DNA from: Lysinibacillus pakistanensis
Lineage (GTDB): Bacteria; Bacillota; Bacilli; Bacillales_A; Planococcaceae
NCBI RefSeq assembly: GCF_030123245.1
Contig: NZ_CP126101.1
Location: 2,230,501 to 2,294,500 of the forward strand
Direction of reading: 5' to 3'
DNA: 64,000 nt
Shown piece after piece: positions 1-7,951 of this stretch (the stretch's first letter is position 1; each line of letters begins with the position of its first letter). Both the position numbers and the translations under genes were made by a program. A model generated the notes under the pieces. The model saw nothing but the letters and a program-made list of their open reading frames with translations, was not told where the DNA came from and made no database searches.

Positions 1-891
1 TGCTAACCAGCGTACATCATTGGCAATTTTCATTAAGTCTGCTGCAAGTGCTTTTAAGGCACCATGAGCAACGACAGCCTCATCATGACTTGTAAGAGCA
101 TGGAATTTATTTGCTGCAGAAGTAAAATGCTTATTTGTCAGTGCACTAATTTCGGATGCTACTCGTTCGCCAAATTCAGGGTGTGCGTTAATGCCCGTGC
201 CAACTGCTGTACCACCAATCGCAAGTTCCTTCATGTATTCTATATTTTGGATAATCATTTGCTCGGATTTTGATAGCATTGCTGCCCAGCCACTGATCTC
301 TTGGCCTAATGTAAGGGGAGTAGCATCCTGTAAATGTGTACGGCCAATTTTAATAATGTCTTTAAATTGCTCAGCTTTTTCTTCTAAAGTTGCTTTTAAT
401 AAACGAAGACGTGGTAATAAATAATCCTCAACCTTTAACACGGCTGCAATATGCAAAGCAGTGGGGAACGTATCATTTGAGCTTTGGGATTTATTAACAT
501 CATCATTAGGATGTATACGGTCAGCCTCTTCAGCATCTTGTAAAATCTGGTTCGCTCGATGTGCAATAACCTCATTAACGTTCATATTCGACTGTGTACC
601 ACTACCTGTTTGCCATACAACAAGTGGGAATTGATCGTCCCATTGACCATTTAAAATTTCATCAGCTGCTTGGACGATAGCGTTTGTTTTAACGGCTGAA
701 AGTTTTCCAAGTTTATGGTTCGCGGTAGCAGCACTTTTCTTTAAAATAGCCATCGCTTGTACGAGCTCGATTGGCATATGCTCTGTACCGATTTGGAAGT
801 TTTCCTTACTACGCTGTGTTTGAGCACCCCAAATTTTATCAGAAGGTACTTTAATTTCACCCATAGTGTCTTTTTCAATACGATAATCCAT
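1..891 (-). CDS. fumC: Fumarate hydratase class II, 5' part (cut by window edge)
   Basis: Interconverts fumarate and L-malate in the TCA cycle (cytosolic, iron-independent class II enzyme). The minus strand reads continuously for 297 codons from an ATG at 891 with a GGAG Shine-Dalgarno 9 bases upstream. Conserved fumarase blocks are visible: TGSGTQSNMNVNEV, SSNDTFPTA and GRTHLQDATPLTLGQE. The usual length is about 460 residues, so about 165 C-terminal residues, including the GSSxMPxKxNP signature, lie beyond the left edge. The gene is preceded by a Fur box, a promoter and a small terminated transcript. Class II fumarase is induced by iron limitation in some bacteria, so this position may matter for its control. 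Confidence 0.97.
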   Translation of the reverse strand, partial: MDYRIEKDTMGEIKVPSDKIWGAQTQRSKENFQIGTEHMPIELVQAMAILKKSAATANHKLGKLSAVKTNAIVQAADEILNGQWDDQFPLVVWQTGSGTQSNMNVNEVIAHRANQILQDAEEADRIHPNDDVNKSQSSNDTFPTALHIAAVLKVEDYLLPRLRLLKATLEEKAEQFKDIIKIGRTHLQDATPLTLGQEISGWAAMLSKSEQMIIQNIEYMKELAIGGTAVGTGINAHPEFGERVASEISALTNKHFTSAANKFHALTSHDEAVVAHGALKALAADLMKIANDVRWLA

Positions 892-936
892 GTAATACAG
901 CTCCTTTGTTTATGTAAATATTCCGTAAATACAGTT

Positions 937-977
937 AAAAAACGGATATTCTTAGTCTGATGTAAGAATATCCGTTT
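937..977 (-). terminator. Rho-independent terminator of the small RNA, upstream of fumC
   Basis: A perfect 15-bp inverted repeat (940-954 with 963-977, 8-base loop) is followed leftward by six T (942-937). It lies between the Fur promoter and the fumC start, so it either ends the sRNA or attenuates transcription into fumC. Confidence 0.85.
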
Positions 978-1044
978 GATACATGCTTATTTCAAAAAAG
1001 AGGGGGATTCTGAATTAAGCAATTTGGAGAAAAGAAATAATCTA
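937..1044 (-). ncRNA. FsrA-like Fur-regulated small RNA (predicted)
   Basis: On the minus strand a consensus-like promoter (TTGACA at 1079-1074, 17-bp spacer, TATCAT at 1056-1051) overlaps a 17/19 Fur box. About 70 bases further on is a 15-bp perfect hairpin followed by six U, so a transcript of about 108 nt is expected from near 1044. It has no convincing ORF. It carries an unpaired C-rich tract (CCCCCTCTTTT, near 1006-996) able to pair with GGAGG-type ribosome binding sites. This is the layout of Bacillus FsrA, the Fur-controlled RyhB analogue that represses iron-using TCA enzymes. Homology was not tested; the call rests on promoter, operator, C-tract and terminator. Confidence 0.72.
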
Positions 1045-1046
1045 TT

Positions 1047-1079
1047 GATAATGATAATTGTTATCAATTAAAATGTCAA
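1047..1079 (-). promoter_or_regulatory. Fur box overlapping a sigma-A promoter
   Basis: GATAATGATAATTGTTATC at 1047-1065 matches the classical 19-bp Fur consensus at 17 positions and covers the -10 element (1051-1056) of a leftward promoter whose -35 TTGACA is at 1074-1079. A bound Fur would block RNA polymerase. The site serves the FsrA-like RNA and, by readthrough, possibly fumC. Confidence 0.85.
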
Positions 1080-1151
1080 CTATTATGTTTTCTTGAAGAG
1101 TTTTAAAATTGAGAACAGTTTGCAACCTATATTTCAATACCCATTAAAAAA

Positions 1152-1191
1152 ATTTTAAAACGCTATCATTGCATTTATCAACGATAGCGTT
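1152..1191 (-). terminator. Terminator of the small gene at 1212-1427
   Basis: AACGCTATC (1159-1167) pairs with GATAGCGTT (1183-1191). On the minus strand the stem is followed by a T-rich run. It sits just downstream of the 71-residue gene. Confidence 0.6.
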
Positions 1192-1211
1192 ATTCCTTAA
1201 ACTATAAAAGG

Positions 1212-1427
1212 CTATCTTTTTTTCTTCCCAAGTTCTTTAATAGGCTGTTTCTTAGGTATAATTTCAAAAACGATACGTACTTGGTAATTATTGTTGTTGA
1301 TTTGATTAACTTCAATAATTTTTGCTTTTCGTCCTTTAATTTTAATATTTTCTTCAACAGCAGGTAGATTGACGAGTAGCTGACTTAATACAGATGTCTT
1401 GCCTTCATAAAAATGAGTCACAAACAT
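1212..1427 (-). CDS. Hypothetical protein, 71 aa
   Basis: A small basic protein starting at ATG 1427 with GGGAG nine bases upstream. It has no signal peptide, membrane segment or recognised motif. The middle is polar (an asparagine run near residue 45) and the C-terminus is strongly basic (ends GKKKR). It is followed by its own terminator and is probably monocistronic. Function unknown; the clear ribosome binding site and terminator support a real gene. Confidence 0.6.
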   Translation of the reverse strand: MFVTHFYEGKTSVLSQLLVNLPAVEENIKIKGRKAKIIEVNQINNNNYQVRIVFEIIPKKQPIKELGKKKR

Positions 1428-1569
1428 ATCACTTTTCTCCCTTGTTCTTTTTTCAGGTAAAATAAGTTCAAAAGGTTTTACTCAATGTATGACAATCATT
1501 TGGAAAGTAGAACATTTTCTATAAGTCACAATATTGCAATATTACAAAAAGGATATACATCAGGGAGTC

Positions 1570-1598
1570 TTGACGAAAAGGGTGGAATGAATTATGAT
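1570..1598 (+). promoter_or_regulatory. Sigma-A promoter of the T-box leader
   Basis: TTGACG at 1570-1575, a 17-bp spacer and TATGAT at 1593-1598, placing the start near 1605, just ahead of the T-box structure. Confidence 0.65.
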
Positions 1599-1604
1599 GT
1601 ATCG

Positions 1605-1834
1605 AAAATGATATAACAATGATTGGAAGTAGTAGTGAATGTAGTTTGCTTTTAGAGAGATGATGGTTGGTGAAAATCATCGCAAATCATTTATGAACTC
1701 ATCCAGGAGTTTTTTATGCTGAAGATAGTAGGTATAAACGGCTGCTACCGTTATAGTCAAGTGAGCTTTCTAGCTAATCAGAGTGGTACCACGGATAACT
1801 TCGTCTCTATATTTATTGGAGACGAAGTTTTTTA
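1605..1834 (+). promoter_or_regulatory. T-box riboswitch leader
   Basis: A tRNA-sensing leader in front of the DMT permease. The AGTAGTGAA segment near 1629 and the GAGAGATGATGGTTGGTG segment near 1655 are stem I features. The T-box core GAGTGGTACCACGG is at 1781-1794; its TGGT pairs with the ACCA end of uncharged tRNA. The intrinsic terminator is AACTTCGTCTC (1797-1807) with GAGACGAAGTT (1819-1829) plus T-run, overlapping the T-box as expected for antiterminator competition. The specifier is probably CTC (Leu, 1698-1700) following GAA; ATG (Met, 1693-1695) is an alternative. The short reading frame crossing the leader is not a gene. Confidence 0.9.
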
Positions 1835-1885
1835 TTTGGGAAATGAGGAGAGGAACTGGCACTTAAATGATCCAGGGGGGGAAAT

Positions 1886-2800
1886 ATGGTGGAGATAATA
1901 AAAAAGCATACAACAACAGTAGGTTTAACTGCACTTGTTCTGTCAGCACTTCTAACATCGATGAGCCAAGTGTTCTATGCCAAGCAAGTACAGGAGGTAC
2001 CCACCTTTTTATTTACGGGTATTAGTTTTTTCATTACAGCGATTTATTTCTCATTCTTTGCCCGAAAACGAAAGCAATTGAATGTGTGGAAGGGAAATAT
2101 AAAGAATGTAGTGAAGTTGAACGCTGCTACAGTGATAACATTTATGGGCTTTTATTTTGCCTTAAAATATGTTGAGTCCGCGATTGTAAGTGCACTTGAA
2201 ATGGGCATTGGACCGCTTTTTGTTTTAATAATAGCTGTTTTTGCTAAGGAGTCCATTCCTCGGGTTCAATGGGCAATTGCTTTAGGAACATTTATTGCTT
2301 GTACTATACTAATAGTAGCTGTTATTAGTGGGAAATCAGCTGTTCAAATGGACCTAACCTTGCCTGTAATTGTGGCATTAATAGCGAGTGTTGGCTGTGG
2401 GATTGGTGCAGTTCTCTGTACAATCTACTCAAAGCGATTAAGTGAGGCTGGTTGGACTACTTCTATGATTTTAGCTAACCGCTATTATGGCATAATTTTA
2501 TTATCTTTTTCTGCAACTTTCGACATATTTTTTAATTATTTCTCGGGAAATATTTCATGGATACTTGCAGTCACAGTAATAGGTGTCATGCTACCGATGT
2601 ATTTATTACAGATAGGCATTCAGTATTGTTCATCATTGATTGTAATGATGAGTTTATGCTTTGTTCCAATATTCACATTTTTCTTTCAGCTGTTTGATCC
2701 AAGGCTCTCATGGTCACCTATTTCCTTTATAGGCATTAGTTTATTATTTATTTTAGGTGTTTGTAGCTTGTATTTGGAAAAAAAGTCGGTTTCAGAGTAG
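1886..2800 (+). CDS. DMT-superfamily (EamA-type) permease
   Basis: A 304-residue inner-membrane protein with about ten hydrophobic segments arranged as two EamA-like halves (about 15-145 and 155-295), the typical length and topology of drug/metabolite transporters. Start ATG 1886 follows a G-rich ribosome binding site. It sits directly behind a T-box leader, so it should be expressed when an aminoacyl-tRNA pool (probably Leu) falls. That points to transport of that amino acid, a precursor or a related metabolite. Substrate and direction cannot be read from the sequence. Confidence 0.85.
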   Translation: MVEIIKKHTTTVGLTALVLSALLTSMSQVFYAKQVQEVPTFLFTGISFFITAIYFSFFARKRKQLNVWKGNIKNVVKLNAATVITFMGFYFALKYVESAIVSALEMGIGPLFVLIIAVFAKESIPRVQWAIALGTFIACTILIVAVISGKSAVQMDLTLPVIVALIASVGCGIGAVLCTIYSKRLSEAGWTTSMILANRYYGIILLSFSATFDIFFNYFSGNISWILAVTVIGVMLPMYLLQIGIQYCSSLIVMMSLCFVPIFTFFFQLFDPRLSWSPISFIGISLLFILGVCSLYLEKKSVSE

Positions 2801-2838
2801 CATGGGCGCGTTATAATAATAGTAAGGGAGGAAGCGAA

Positions 2839-3567
2839 ATGTATTTAAAATCATGTAAGGTGTTACAGAACAACATCGAAGATAAGCATGTGTATCCCTT
2901 TAACATACCAAGCTTGCAGGATTTACAGGAGCTAGAGTTTCCTACAAATGTCACTTTCTTTGTTGGTGAAAATGGCTCTGGTAAATCCACATTGCTGGAG
3001 GCAATTGCTGATTGCTGTGATTTTAATACAGCAGGTGGTGGGCGACAAAATTTATATGAGGTACATAAAGCGGAATCTGCACTTGGGGAATATATTCGAT
3101 TATCTTGGTGGCCGAAAGTTTCAAATGGCTTTTTCCTACGTTCTGAAACGTTTTATCAATTTGCGAGTCATATTGATTTGTTAGAGCATCCATACAAATA
3201 TGCAGCTTACGGTGGCAAGTCATTACATCATCAATCACATGGAGAATCATTTTTATCATTGTTTATACATCGCTTTAAAGGAAAAGCCATTTATTTATTG
3301 GATGAGCCTGAAGCAGCACTATCGCCAACAAGGCAACTCAGTCTCCTTAAGATTATGAAGGATTTAGAGCATGAGGCACAGTTTATTATTGCTACACATT
3401 CACCAATTTTACTTGGCTATCCAAATGCAACAATTTACAGTTTTGATGGTGAGGAAATAAAGTCTATTCGTTATGAGGAGACCATTCATTACATTGTTAC
3501 AAAGCGCTTTTTAAATGCACCAGAAACCATTTTTTCAGAGTTATTTGATGAGGAGAGGGAAACATGA
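2839..3567 (+). CDS. AAA/ABC-type ATPase (AAA_21-like)
   Basis: A 242-residue soluble ATPase: Walker A GENGSGKST near residue 44, ABC-like signature HGES near 135, Walker B AIYLLDEPEAALS near 153 and switch His in ATHSP near 182. It has no coiled-coil arms, membrane segments or substrate domain, so it resembles the compact stand-alone ATPases annotated as ATP-binding proteins, not a transporter subunit. RBS GGGAGG precedes ATG 2839. Its stop overlaps the next start (ATGA), so it is translationally coupled to the Eis-type acetyltransferase. Function unknown. Confidence 0.85.
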   Translation: MYLKSCKVLQNNIEDKHVYPFNIPSLQDLQELEFPTNVTFFVGENGSGKSTLLEAIADCCDFNTAGGGRQNLYEVHKAESALGEYIRLSWWPKVSNGFFLRSETFYQFASHIDLLEHPYKYAAYGGKSLHHQSHGESFLSLFIHRFKGKAIYLLDEPEAALSPTRQLSLLKIMKDLEHEAQFIIATHSPILLGYPNATIYSFDGEEIKSIRYEETIHYIVTKRFLNAPETIFSELFDEERET

Positions 3568-4787
3568 ATCAACGAAAAGGCTTAATCATGCGAGAAATTA
3601 GATTAGATGAAATGGCACAATCCATAGATTTACTCAATTATGTGTTTCAAATGTCCATGTCCATTCATAAGGATCGTCGCTTTGTCAATGCAAAGAGTAA
3701 GCAATTCGATGAAGGACATGCAATTGGGTGGTTTGATGGAACACAGCTTGTCTCACAAATTTTAAGCCTACCTTTTGAGGTAAACGTACATGGTCGGATT
3801 TACGAAATGGGCGGTATAACGGCTGTCGGAACATATCCTGAATATTCAAGACATGGATTAATGGAAAGTCTAATTATGGAATGTCTACAGCGGATGCGAA
3901 ATGAAGGGCAATATATATCCTATTTATTTCCATATTCAATTCCGTACTACCGAAAAAAGGGCTGGGAAATCATGAGTGATATTGTGGAATTTCAGGTCAA
4001 GGATACACAGCTACCACACTATGCAGGATTAAATGGAAAGATACGTCGAGTTGATCCAAAGCATGAGGATGTTGTTACGATTTATGCGAGTTATGCCCAA
4101 AAAACGCATGGTGTGATGGTACGCAATAGCATTGCCTGGAATGAAAAGTTTCAGGAAGACTTTTGGGAAGAAAAGTTTATTGATAGCGATGTTAACCTTC
4201 AGGCAGCTGTTTATTATGATGAGGATGATGTGCCACAGGGCTATATGTTTTATCGTATTATGGAGGAAAATTATTACATTGATGAAATCGTCTATTTACA
4301 GGAAGAGGCACGTAAAGGCTTATGGAATTTTGTCTCTGCTCATAGCTCAATGATTTATAATGCTTATGGCAAAACGACTGGCAATGAAGCAGTTGCCTTT
4401 TTACTGGAGGATAGTGAGATTATACAAAAGGTTTCCCCTTATTTTATGGCGCGTATCGTGGATGTCAAAGAATTTTTATTACGTTATCCATTTGTGGGAA
4501 ATGATTTTCAGTTACGACTGGCTGTTAGTGACCGTATTGTGGCATGGAATAACGGCACATTTGTGATTACGGTGCAGGAAGGAAAGGTTAGTGTTGATAA
4601 GATCAGTGAAACACTATCTGAAAATGCTATTCATCTAACAGTACAAACGTTAGCCACAATGCTATTAGGCTATAAACGACCAAGCTATTTGGAAAAAATC
4701 GAACGCTTACAGGGCAATACCATTGAAATTGCACTACTTGAGACAGTGCTCCCTGTCGGTATTCCAACATTTATCGATTATTTTTAA
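3564..4787 (+). CDS. Eis-family GNAT N-acetyltransferase with SCP2-like tail
   Basis: A 407-residue protein with the enhanced-intracellular-survival layout. Residues about 9-150 are an N-terminal GNAT domain with the acetyl-CoA segment around GGITAVGTYPEYSRHGLM. A second GNAT-like domain spans about 150-290, and a sterol-carrier-like C-terminal domain spans about 300-405. Family members acetylate amines such as aminoglycosides or lysine side chains; the natural substrate here is unknown. Translation couples to the upstream ATPase by a 4-base overlap. An internal ATG (residue 9) is an alternative start, but GGAGAGGG before 3564 supports the longer form. Confidence 0.85.
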   Translation: MNQRKGLIMREIRLDEMAQSIDLLNYVFQMSMSIHKDRRFVNAKSKQFDEGHAIGWFDGTQLVSQILSLPFEVNVHGRIYEMGGITAVGTYPEYSRHGLMESLIMECLQRMRNEGQYISYLFPYSIPYYRKKGWEIMSDIVEFQVKDTQLPHYAGLNGKIRRVDPKHEDVVTIYASYAQKTHGVMVRNSIAWNEKFQEDFWEEKFIDSDVNLQAAVYYDEDDVPQGYMFYRIMEENYYIDEIVYLQEEARKGLWNFVSAHSSMIYNAYGKTTGNEAVAFLLEDSEIIQKVSPYFMARIVDVKEFLLRYPFVGNDFQLRLAVSDRIVAWNNGTFVITVQEGKVSVDKISETLSENAIHLTVQTLATMLLGYKRPSYLEKIERLQGNTIEIALLETVLPVGIPTFIDYF

Positions 4788-4794
4788 CCTTCTT

Positions 4795-4836
4795 AGGGAA
4801 TTTGTACAGGGTTTAACTTGTGCAAATTCCTATTTA
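4795..4836 (+). terminator. Terminator-like hairpin after the Eis-type gene
   Basis: GGAATTTG (4797-4804) pairs with CAAATTCC (4823-4830) and the stem can extend outward. The following tract is only moderately T-rich. Confidence 0.5.
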
Positions 4837-4891
4837 TATGTTTCTAGAATGGTAATTATGGCATAATTAGTGAATGGAGGGGATAGATAAT

Positions 4892-5206
4892 ATGCCAAAA
4901 TGTATTGCATGTAAGGAAAAATGGTCATGGAAGCAGTCTATGCGGTCAATTGTATCGTTTTCTCGCTTTATTGACTGTCCACACTGTGGGAAAAAACAAA
5001 TGCTAACTTCAATGACACGTATTTCCATTTTATTACTAGTCTTTGTACCATATGTAACAATGCCTTATGTGATTGACGAAGAGGTAAAAAGCTCTGCAGT
5101 AGCGATTGGTATCGCGATTTACTTATTTGCCTTAGTCCTAATGATGCCATTTTTAATGGACGTACGTGAAATCCCAAAGCATCTGCAAAAGTATGTCCAA
5201 AAATAA
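4892..5206 (+). CDS. Small CxxC zinc-ribbon membrane protein
   Basis: A 104-residue protein with CIAC near the N-terminus and CPHC 21 residues later, resembling the cxxc_20_cxxc family, followed by two hydrophobic helices (about residues 42-60 and 65-90). The ATG at 4874 lies inside the Shine-Dalgarno sequence (GGAGGGG), so the real start is the ATG at 4892. It is probably a zinc-binding membrane protein; no reaction is known. It has its own terminator. Confidence 0.75.
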   Translation: MPKCIACKEKWSWKQSMRSIVSFSRFIDCPHCGKKQMLTSMTRISILLLVFVPYVTMPYVIDEEVKSSAVAIGIAIYLFALVLMMPFLMDVREIPKHLQKYVQK

Positions 5207-5223
5207 TACATAGTAAGAGAATG

Positions 5224-5257
5224 ACCTTCACCTTTTTTGAGTGTGAAGGTTTTTTTA
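5224..5257 (+). terminator. Rho-independent terminator
   Basis: ACCTTCAC (5224-5231) pairs with GTGAAGGT (5243-5250), followed by seven T. It ends the zinc-ribbon gene and separates it from the repeat array. Confidence 0.85.
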
Positions 5258-5285
5258 GAAAAGTACTAGGCTTTAAGCCATAATT

Positions 5286-5910
5286 GCTCGGTTTGAGAAG
5301 AAAAGCGCTCGGTTCAACTGCAAAATCGCTCGGGTTGAAAAGGAAAGTGCTCGGTTTAACCCCAAAGTAGCTCGGTTTGAAAAGAAAAGCGCTCGGTTCA
5401 ACAGCAAAATCGCTCGGGTTGAAAAGGAAAGTGCTCGGATTAACCCCAAAGTCGCTCGGGTTGAAAAGGAAAGTGCTCGGTTCAACCCCGAAGTCGCTTG
5501 GTTTGAAAAGAAAAGAGCTCGGTTCAACCCCGAAGTCGCTCGGGTTGAAAAGAAAAGAGCTCGGTTCAACAGCAAAATCGCTCGGGTTGAAAAGGAAAGT
5601 GCTCGGTTTAACCGCAAAGTAGCTCGGTTTGAAAAAGAAAGTGCTCGGTTCAACCTCAAAGTAGCTCGGGTTGAAAAGAAAAGTGCTCTGTTCAACCCCG
5701 AAGTAGCTCGGGTTGAAAAGGAAAGTGCTCGGTTTAACCCCAAAGTAGCTCGGGTTGAAAAGAAAAGCGCTCTGTTCAACCCCGAAGTAGCTGGGGTTGA
5801 AAAGGAAAGTGCTCGGTTCAACCTCAAAGTAGCTCGGGTTGAAAAGAAAAGCGCTCCGGTCAACTTCAAAAATGCTCGGTTTTATTAGTAAATCGCTCCG
5901 GCCTAAAAAA
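5286..5910. repeat. Phased 21-bp repeat array (about 30 units, 42-bp higher order)
   Basis: GCTCGG (or a one-base variant) recurs every 21 bases without a single indel from 5286 to 5895. Two unit types mostly alternate: type A, GCTCGGGTTGAAAAGAAAAG plus a base, and type B, GCTCGGTTCAACCCCGAAGT plus a base, giving a 42-bp period. TTCAACC of B is complementary to GGTTGAA of A, so each 42-bp pair can fold into a hairpin. Because 21 is a multiple of 3, long reading frames stay open on both strands (for example 5273-5869 minus). These are low-complexity by-products without ribosome binding sites and I do not call them genes. Confidence 0.95.
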
Positions 5911-6015
5911 CACCATACTTTTTTTGAATAAACGCCACCTCCTTTGGATAATTAATCAAAACAAGGAAACAAACCCACCTTTATTTTCGTTATTGTATTT
6001 TAAAATGGGGGGATA

Positions 6016-6435
6016 TTGTTGGATACGACAGAGAGGGTAGGACGGAAAAAAGTTTACAGAAAAGTGCTTATTGTACTTGGTGTCTGGTTTTTATTTATTG
6101 CAAGCATTATAGGATATGGGGTTTATTGGTTATTTTTTGATTGGAGTAGGTTTAAACAGGAATTGATTGCTGAATCCACTTCCCCTGATGGCACCTATAC
6201 AGTGAATGCTTATGTTTCAGATGGAGGGGCCACTACATCTTATACGGTTTTGGGTGAATTAATGTTTAATAAAGAAAATAAGAAATCAAAGAAGATTTAT
6301 TGGCAATATCGGGAGAATGCAGCCGATATTTCATGGGTTGATGATGATACTGTCAAAATAAACGGCGTGATATTGGATGTACCTAATGAAACCTATGATT
6401 ATCGAGATCATGAGGAAAATACAAATAAGCCATAA
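6016..6435 (+). CDS. DUF5412-like membrane-anchored protein
   Basis: A 139-residue protein with one N-terminal membrane helix (about residues 18-42) and an extracytoplasmic domain containing SPDGTYTVNAYVSDGGATTS, typical of DUF5412 proteins. The only in-frame starts near the GGGGGG ribosome binding site are tandem TTG codons at 6016 and 6019; an ATG at 6005 is out of frame. Function unknown. It converges with the MocR gene across a short AAGCCATA/TATGGCTT hairpin (6427-6452). Confidence 0.75.
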   Translation: MLDTTERVGRKKVYRKVLIVLGVWFLFIASIIGYGVYWLFFDWSRFKQELIAESTSPDGTYTVNAYVSDGGATTSYTVLGELMFNKENKKSKKIYWQYRENAADISWVDDDTVKINGVILDVPNETYDYRDHEENTNKP

Positions 6436-6457
6436 CATGGTTGCTATGGCTTATCTA

Positions 6458-7840
6458 TTAAGTTAACCAAGCTTTTTTTAATAGTTGTACTCCTAAAACA
6501 ATTTCATCTAGTTGCAATTTGCTAAAGCCTAGTTGAATGATAGGCTCAGTGCTTGTTTGCCTAAGGAAAAAGGGGCTGGTTGGATATACCTTAACGCCAT
6601 ACTGTGCGGCATTTTCTATGAGTTGCTGTTCAGAAAGCTGCATATGTACTTTCACTAAAATATAGAGACCTGATTGTGCTCCTAATACTGTAATCTTGTC
6701 TCCAAATTGTTGTTGTAGCTCCTGTACTAGACGATTGATCTTTAGTTTATAGGTAATCCGCATTCGTTTAATATGCCTTGTCCATTCACCCTTTTCCATA
6801 AATGCTGCCATTGTTAATTGATGGAGAGAGGAAGCATTATGCTCAAAATATTGAAAGCGTTCTTTATATTTAGAGACAAATGTTTTGGGCAGTACTATAT
6901 AGCTTAAGCGAACTGCTGGTAAAAAGGATTTAGAAAATGTGCCAATATAGATAACACGTGATTTATCAATAGAGGCAAGGGCAGGGAATGGCTGCTGTGT
7001 ATAGCGAAATTCGCTATCATAGTCATCCTCTAGAATATAGCCATCCACTTGTTTAGCCCACTGAATCAAGGCTTGTCGCTGCTGGATGCTCATTGAAACG
7101 CCATAGGGAAAATGATGGGAAGGCGTAATATAAATTAGACGTGCATGTAAATGTGTTAAGTGCTGAAGCTGTGCGCCGTTTTCCAAAACAGGTAATGACT
7201 GTATCTTGAAGTTATGTAATTTAAAGGCTTCACGCGCTCCATTATAACCGGGATCCTCCAAAATAATATTGTCAAAATCCTCTTTTAATAAAAAGCCTAA
7301 ATAAATTAACAGTTGCTGTGTGCTGCTACCAATAAAAATGTCCTCTGCATCAACATGAACACCCCGAGCTTGTAATAAATAACCCACAAGCTGTTCCTTT
7401 AAACGAGGTTCACCAAATGGGTCCCCATATGTATAGCATTCTTCCCCATGTAATATTTGATTGGCCATTTGTCGCCAAATCTTTAACGGAAAATACTGTT
7501 GATCGACAGCACCTGCTCGAAAATCAATGGTGATATTTCCTGTGATTTTCTTTTTATCGGGAATGCTTGGTCCTGGCTCCTCATGTAAAAATACCTGCTC
7601 AAATTCATTGACAAAATATCCTTTTCGTCCTTCTCCACGTATATATCCCTCTGCGACAAGCTGCTCATAGGCAGTTAAGGTCGTATTGCGGCTCACCTGT
7701 AGTGTATCTGCTAGCCTACGAATAGAGGGAAGCGTATCATTTGTTTTTAAGCTACCTTGCTCAATTAAAGTTTTGATTTGCTGATAGATTTGCTTATATT
7801 TTGCCTCTTTATCTGTAAAGAAAAAAATAAAATCATTCAT
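6458..7840 (-). CDS. MocR/PdxR-family transcriptional regulator
   Basis: A GntR-type winged helix (about residues 10-75 of 460, with LPSIRRLADTLQVSRNT) is fused to an aminotransferase class I-like domain that binds PLP (Lys expected in GTFSKSFLPAVRL). Members sense PLP or amino compounds and usually control a divergent neighbour. The likely start is ATG 7840, 4-5 bases after GGAAGGAG; an ATG at 7858 overlaps that ribosome binding site. The divergent gene is a GNAT acetyltransferase 110 bp away, its likely target along with the regulator itself. Confidence 0.9.
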   Translation of the reverse strand: MNDFIFFFTDKEAKYKQIYQQIKTLIEQGSLKTNDTLPSIRRLADTLQVSRNTTLTAYEQLVAEGYIRGEGRKGYFVNEFEQVFLHEEPGPSIPDKKKITGNITIDFRAGAVDQQYFPLKIWRQMANQILHGEECYTYGDPFGEPRLKEQLVGYLLQARGVHVDAEDIFIGSSTQQLLIYLGFLLKEDFDNIILEDPGYNGAREAFKLHNFKIQSLPVLENGAQLQHLTHLHARLIYITPSHHFPYGVSMSIQQRQALIQWAKQVDGYILEDDYDSEFRYTQQPFPALASIDKSRVIYIGTFSKSFLPAVRLSYIVLPKTFVSKYKERFQYFEHNASSLHQLTMAAFMEKGEWTRHIKRMRITYKLKINRLVQELQQQFGDKITVLGAQSGLYILVKVHMQLSEQQLIENAAQYGVKVYPTSPFFLRQTSTEPIIQLGFSKLQLDEIVLGVQLLKKAWLT

Positions 7841-7851
7841 AAGACTCCTTC

Positions 7852-7895
7852 CTGACATGTTGAAATATTTATTTTTGTCACTTTTTATATGTCAG
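7852..7895. promoter_or_regulatory. Candidate MocR operator
   Basis: The divergent intergenic region holds CTGACAT (7852-7858) and ATGTCAG (7889-7895) as an inverted pair, plus a third TGTCA at 7876. Repeated TGTCA-type half-sites between a MocR gene and its divergent neighbour suggest an operator. Binding is inferred. Confidence 0.4.
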
Positions 7896-7951
7896 AATGT
7901 TTTTTATTATCATACAAGAAAGACCGAAAAAAAGAAATGGAGAGATTTGCA

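Noticed and set aside
1716..1898. 60-codon frame before the DMT permease
   Set aside because: It runs through the T-box antiterminator and terminator, which explain the sequence fully.
5273..5869. 198-codon minus-strand frame and 81-codon plus-strand frame across the repeat array
   Set aside because: Both only reflect the 21-bp period (multiple of 3) of the array. They lack ribosome binding sites, give low-complexity RALFFSTRA-type repeats, and are open on both strands at once.
5286..5910. CRISPR array
   Set aside because: The units are contiguous 21-bp repeats with no unique spacers and no cas genes nearby; the Cas4-like nuclease at 14819 is isolated.
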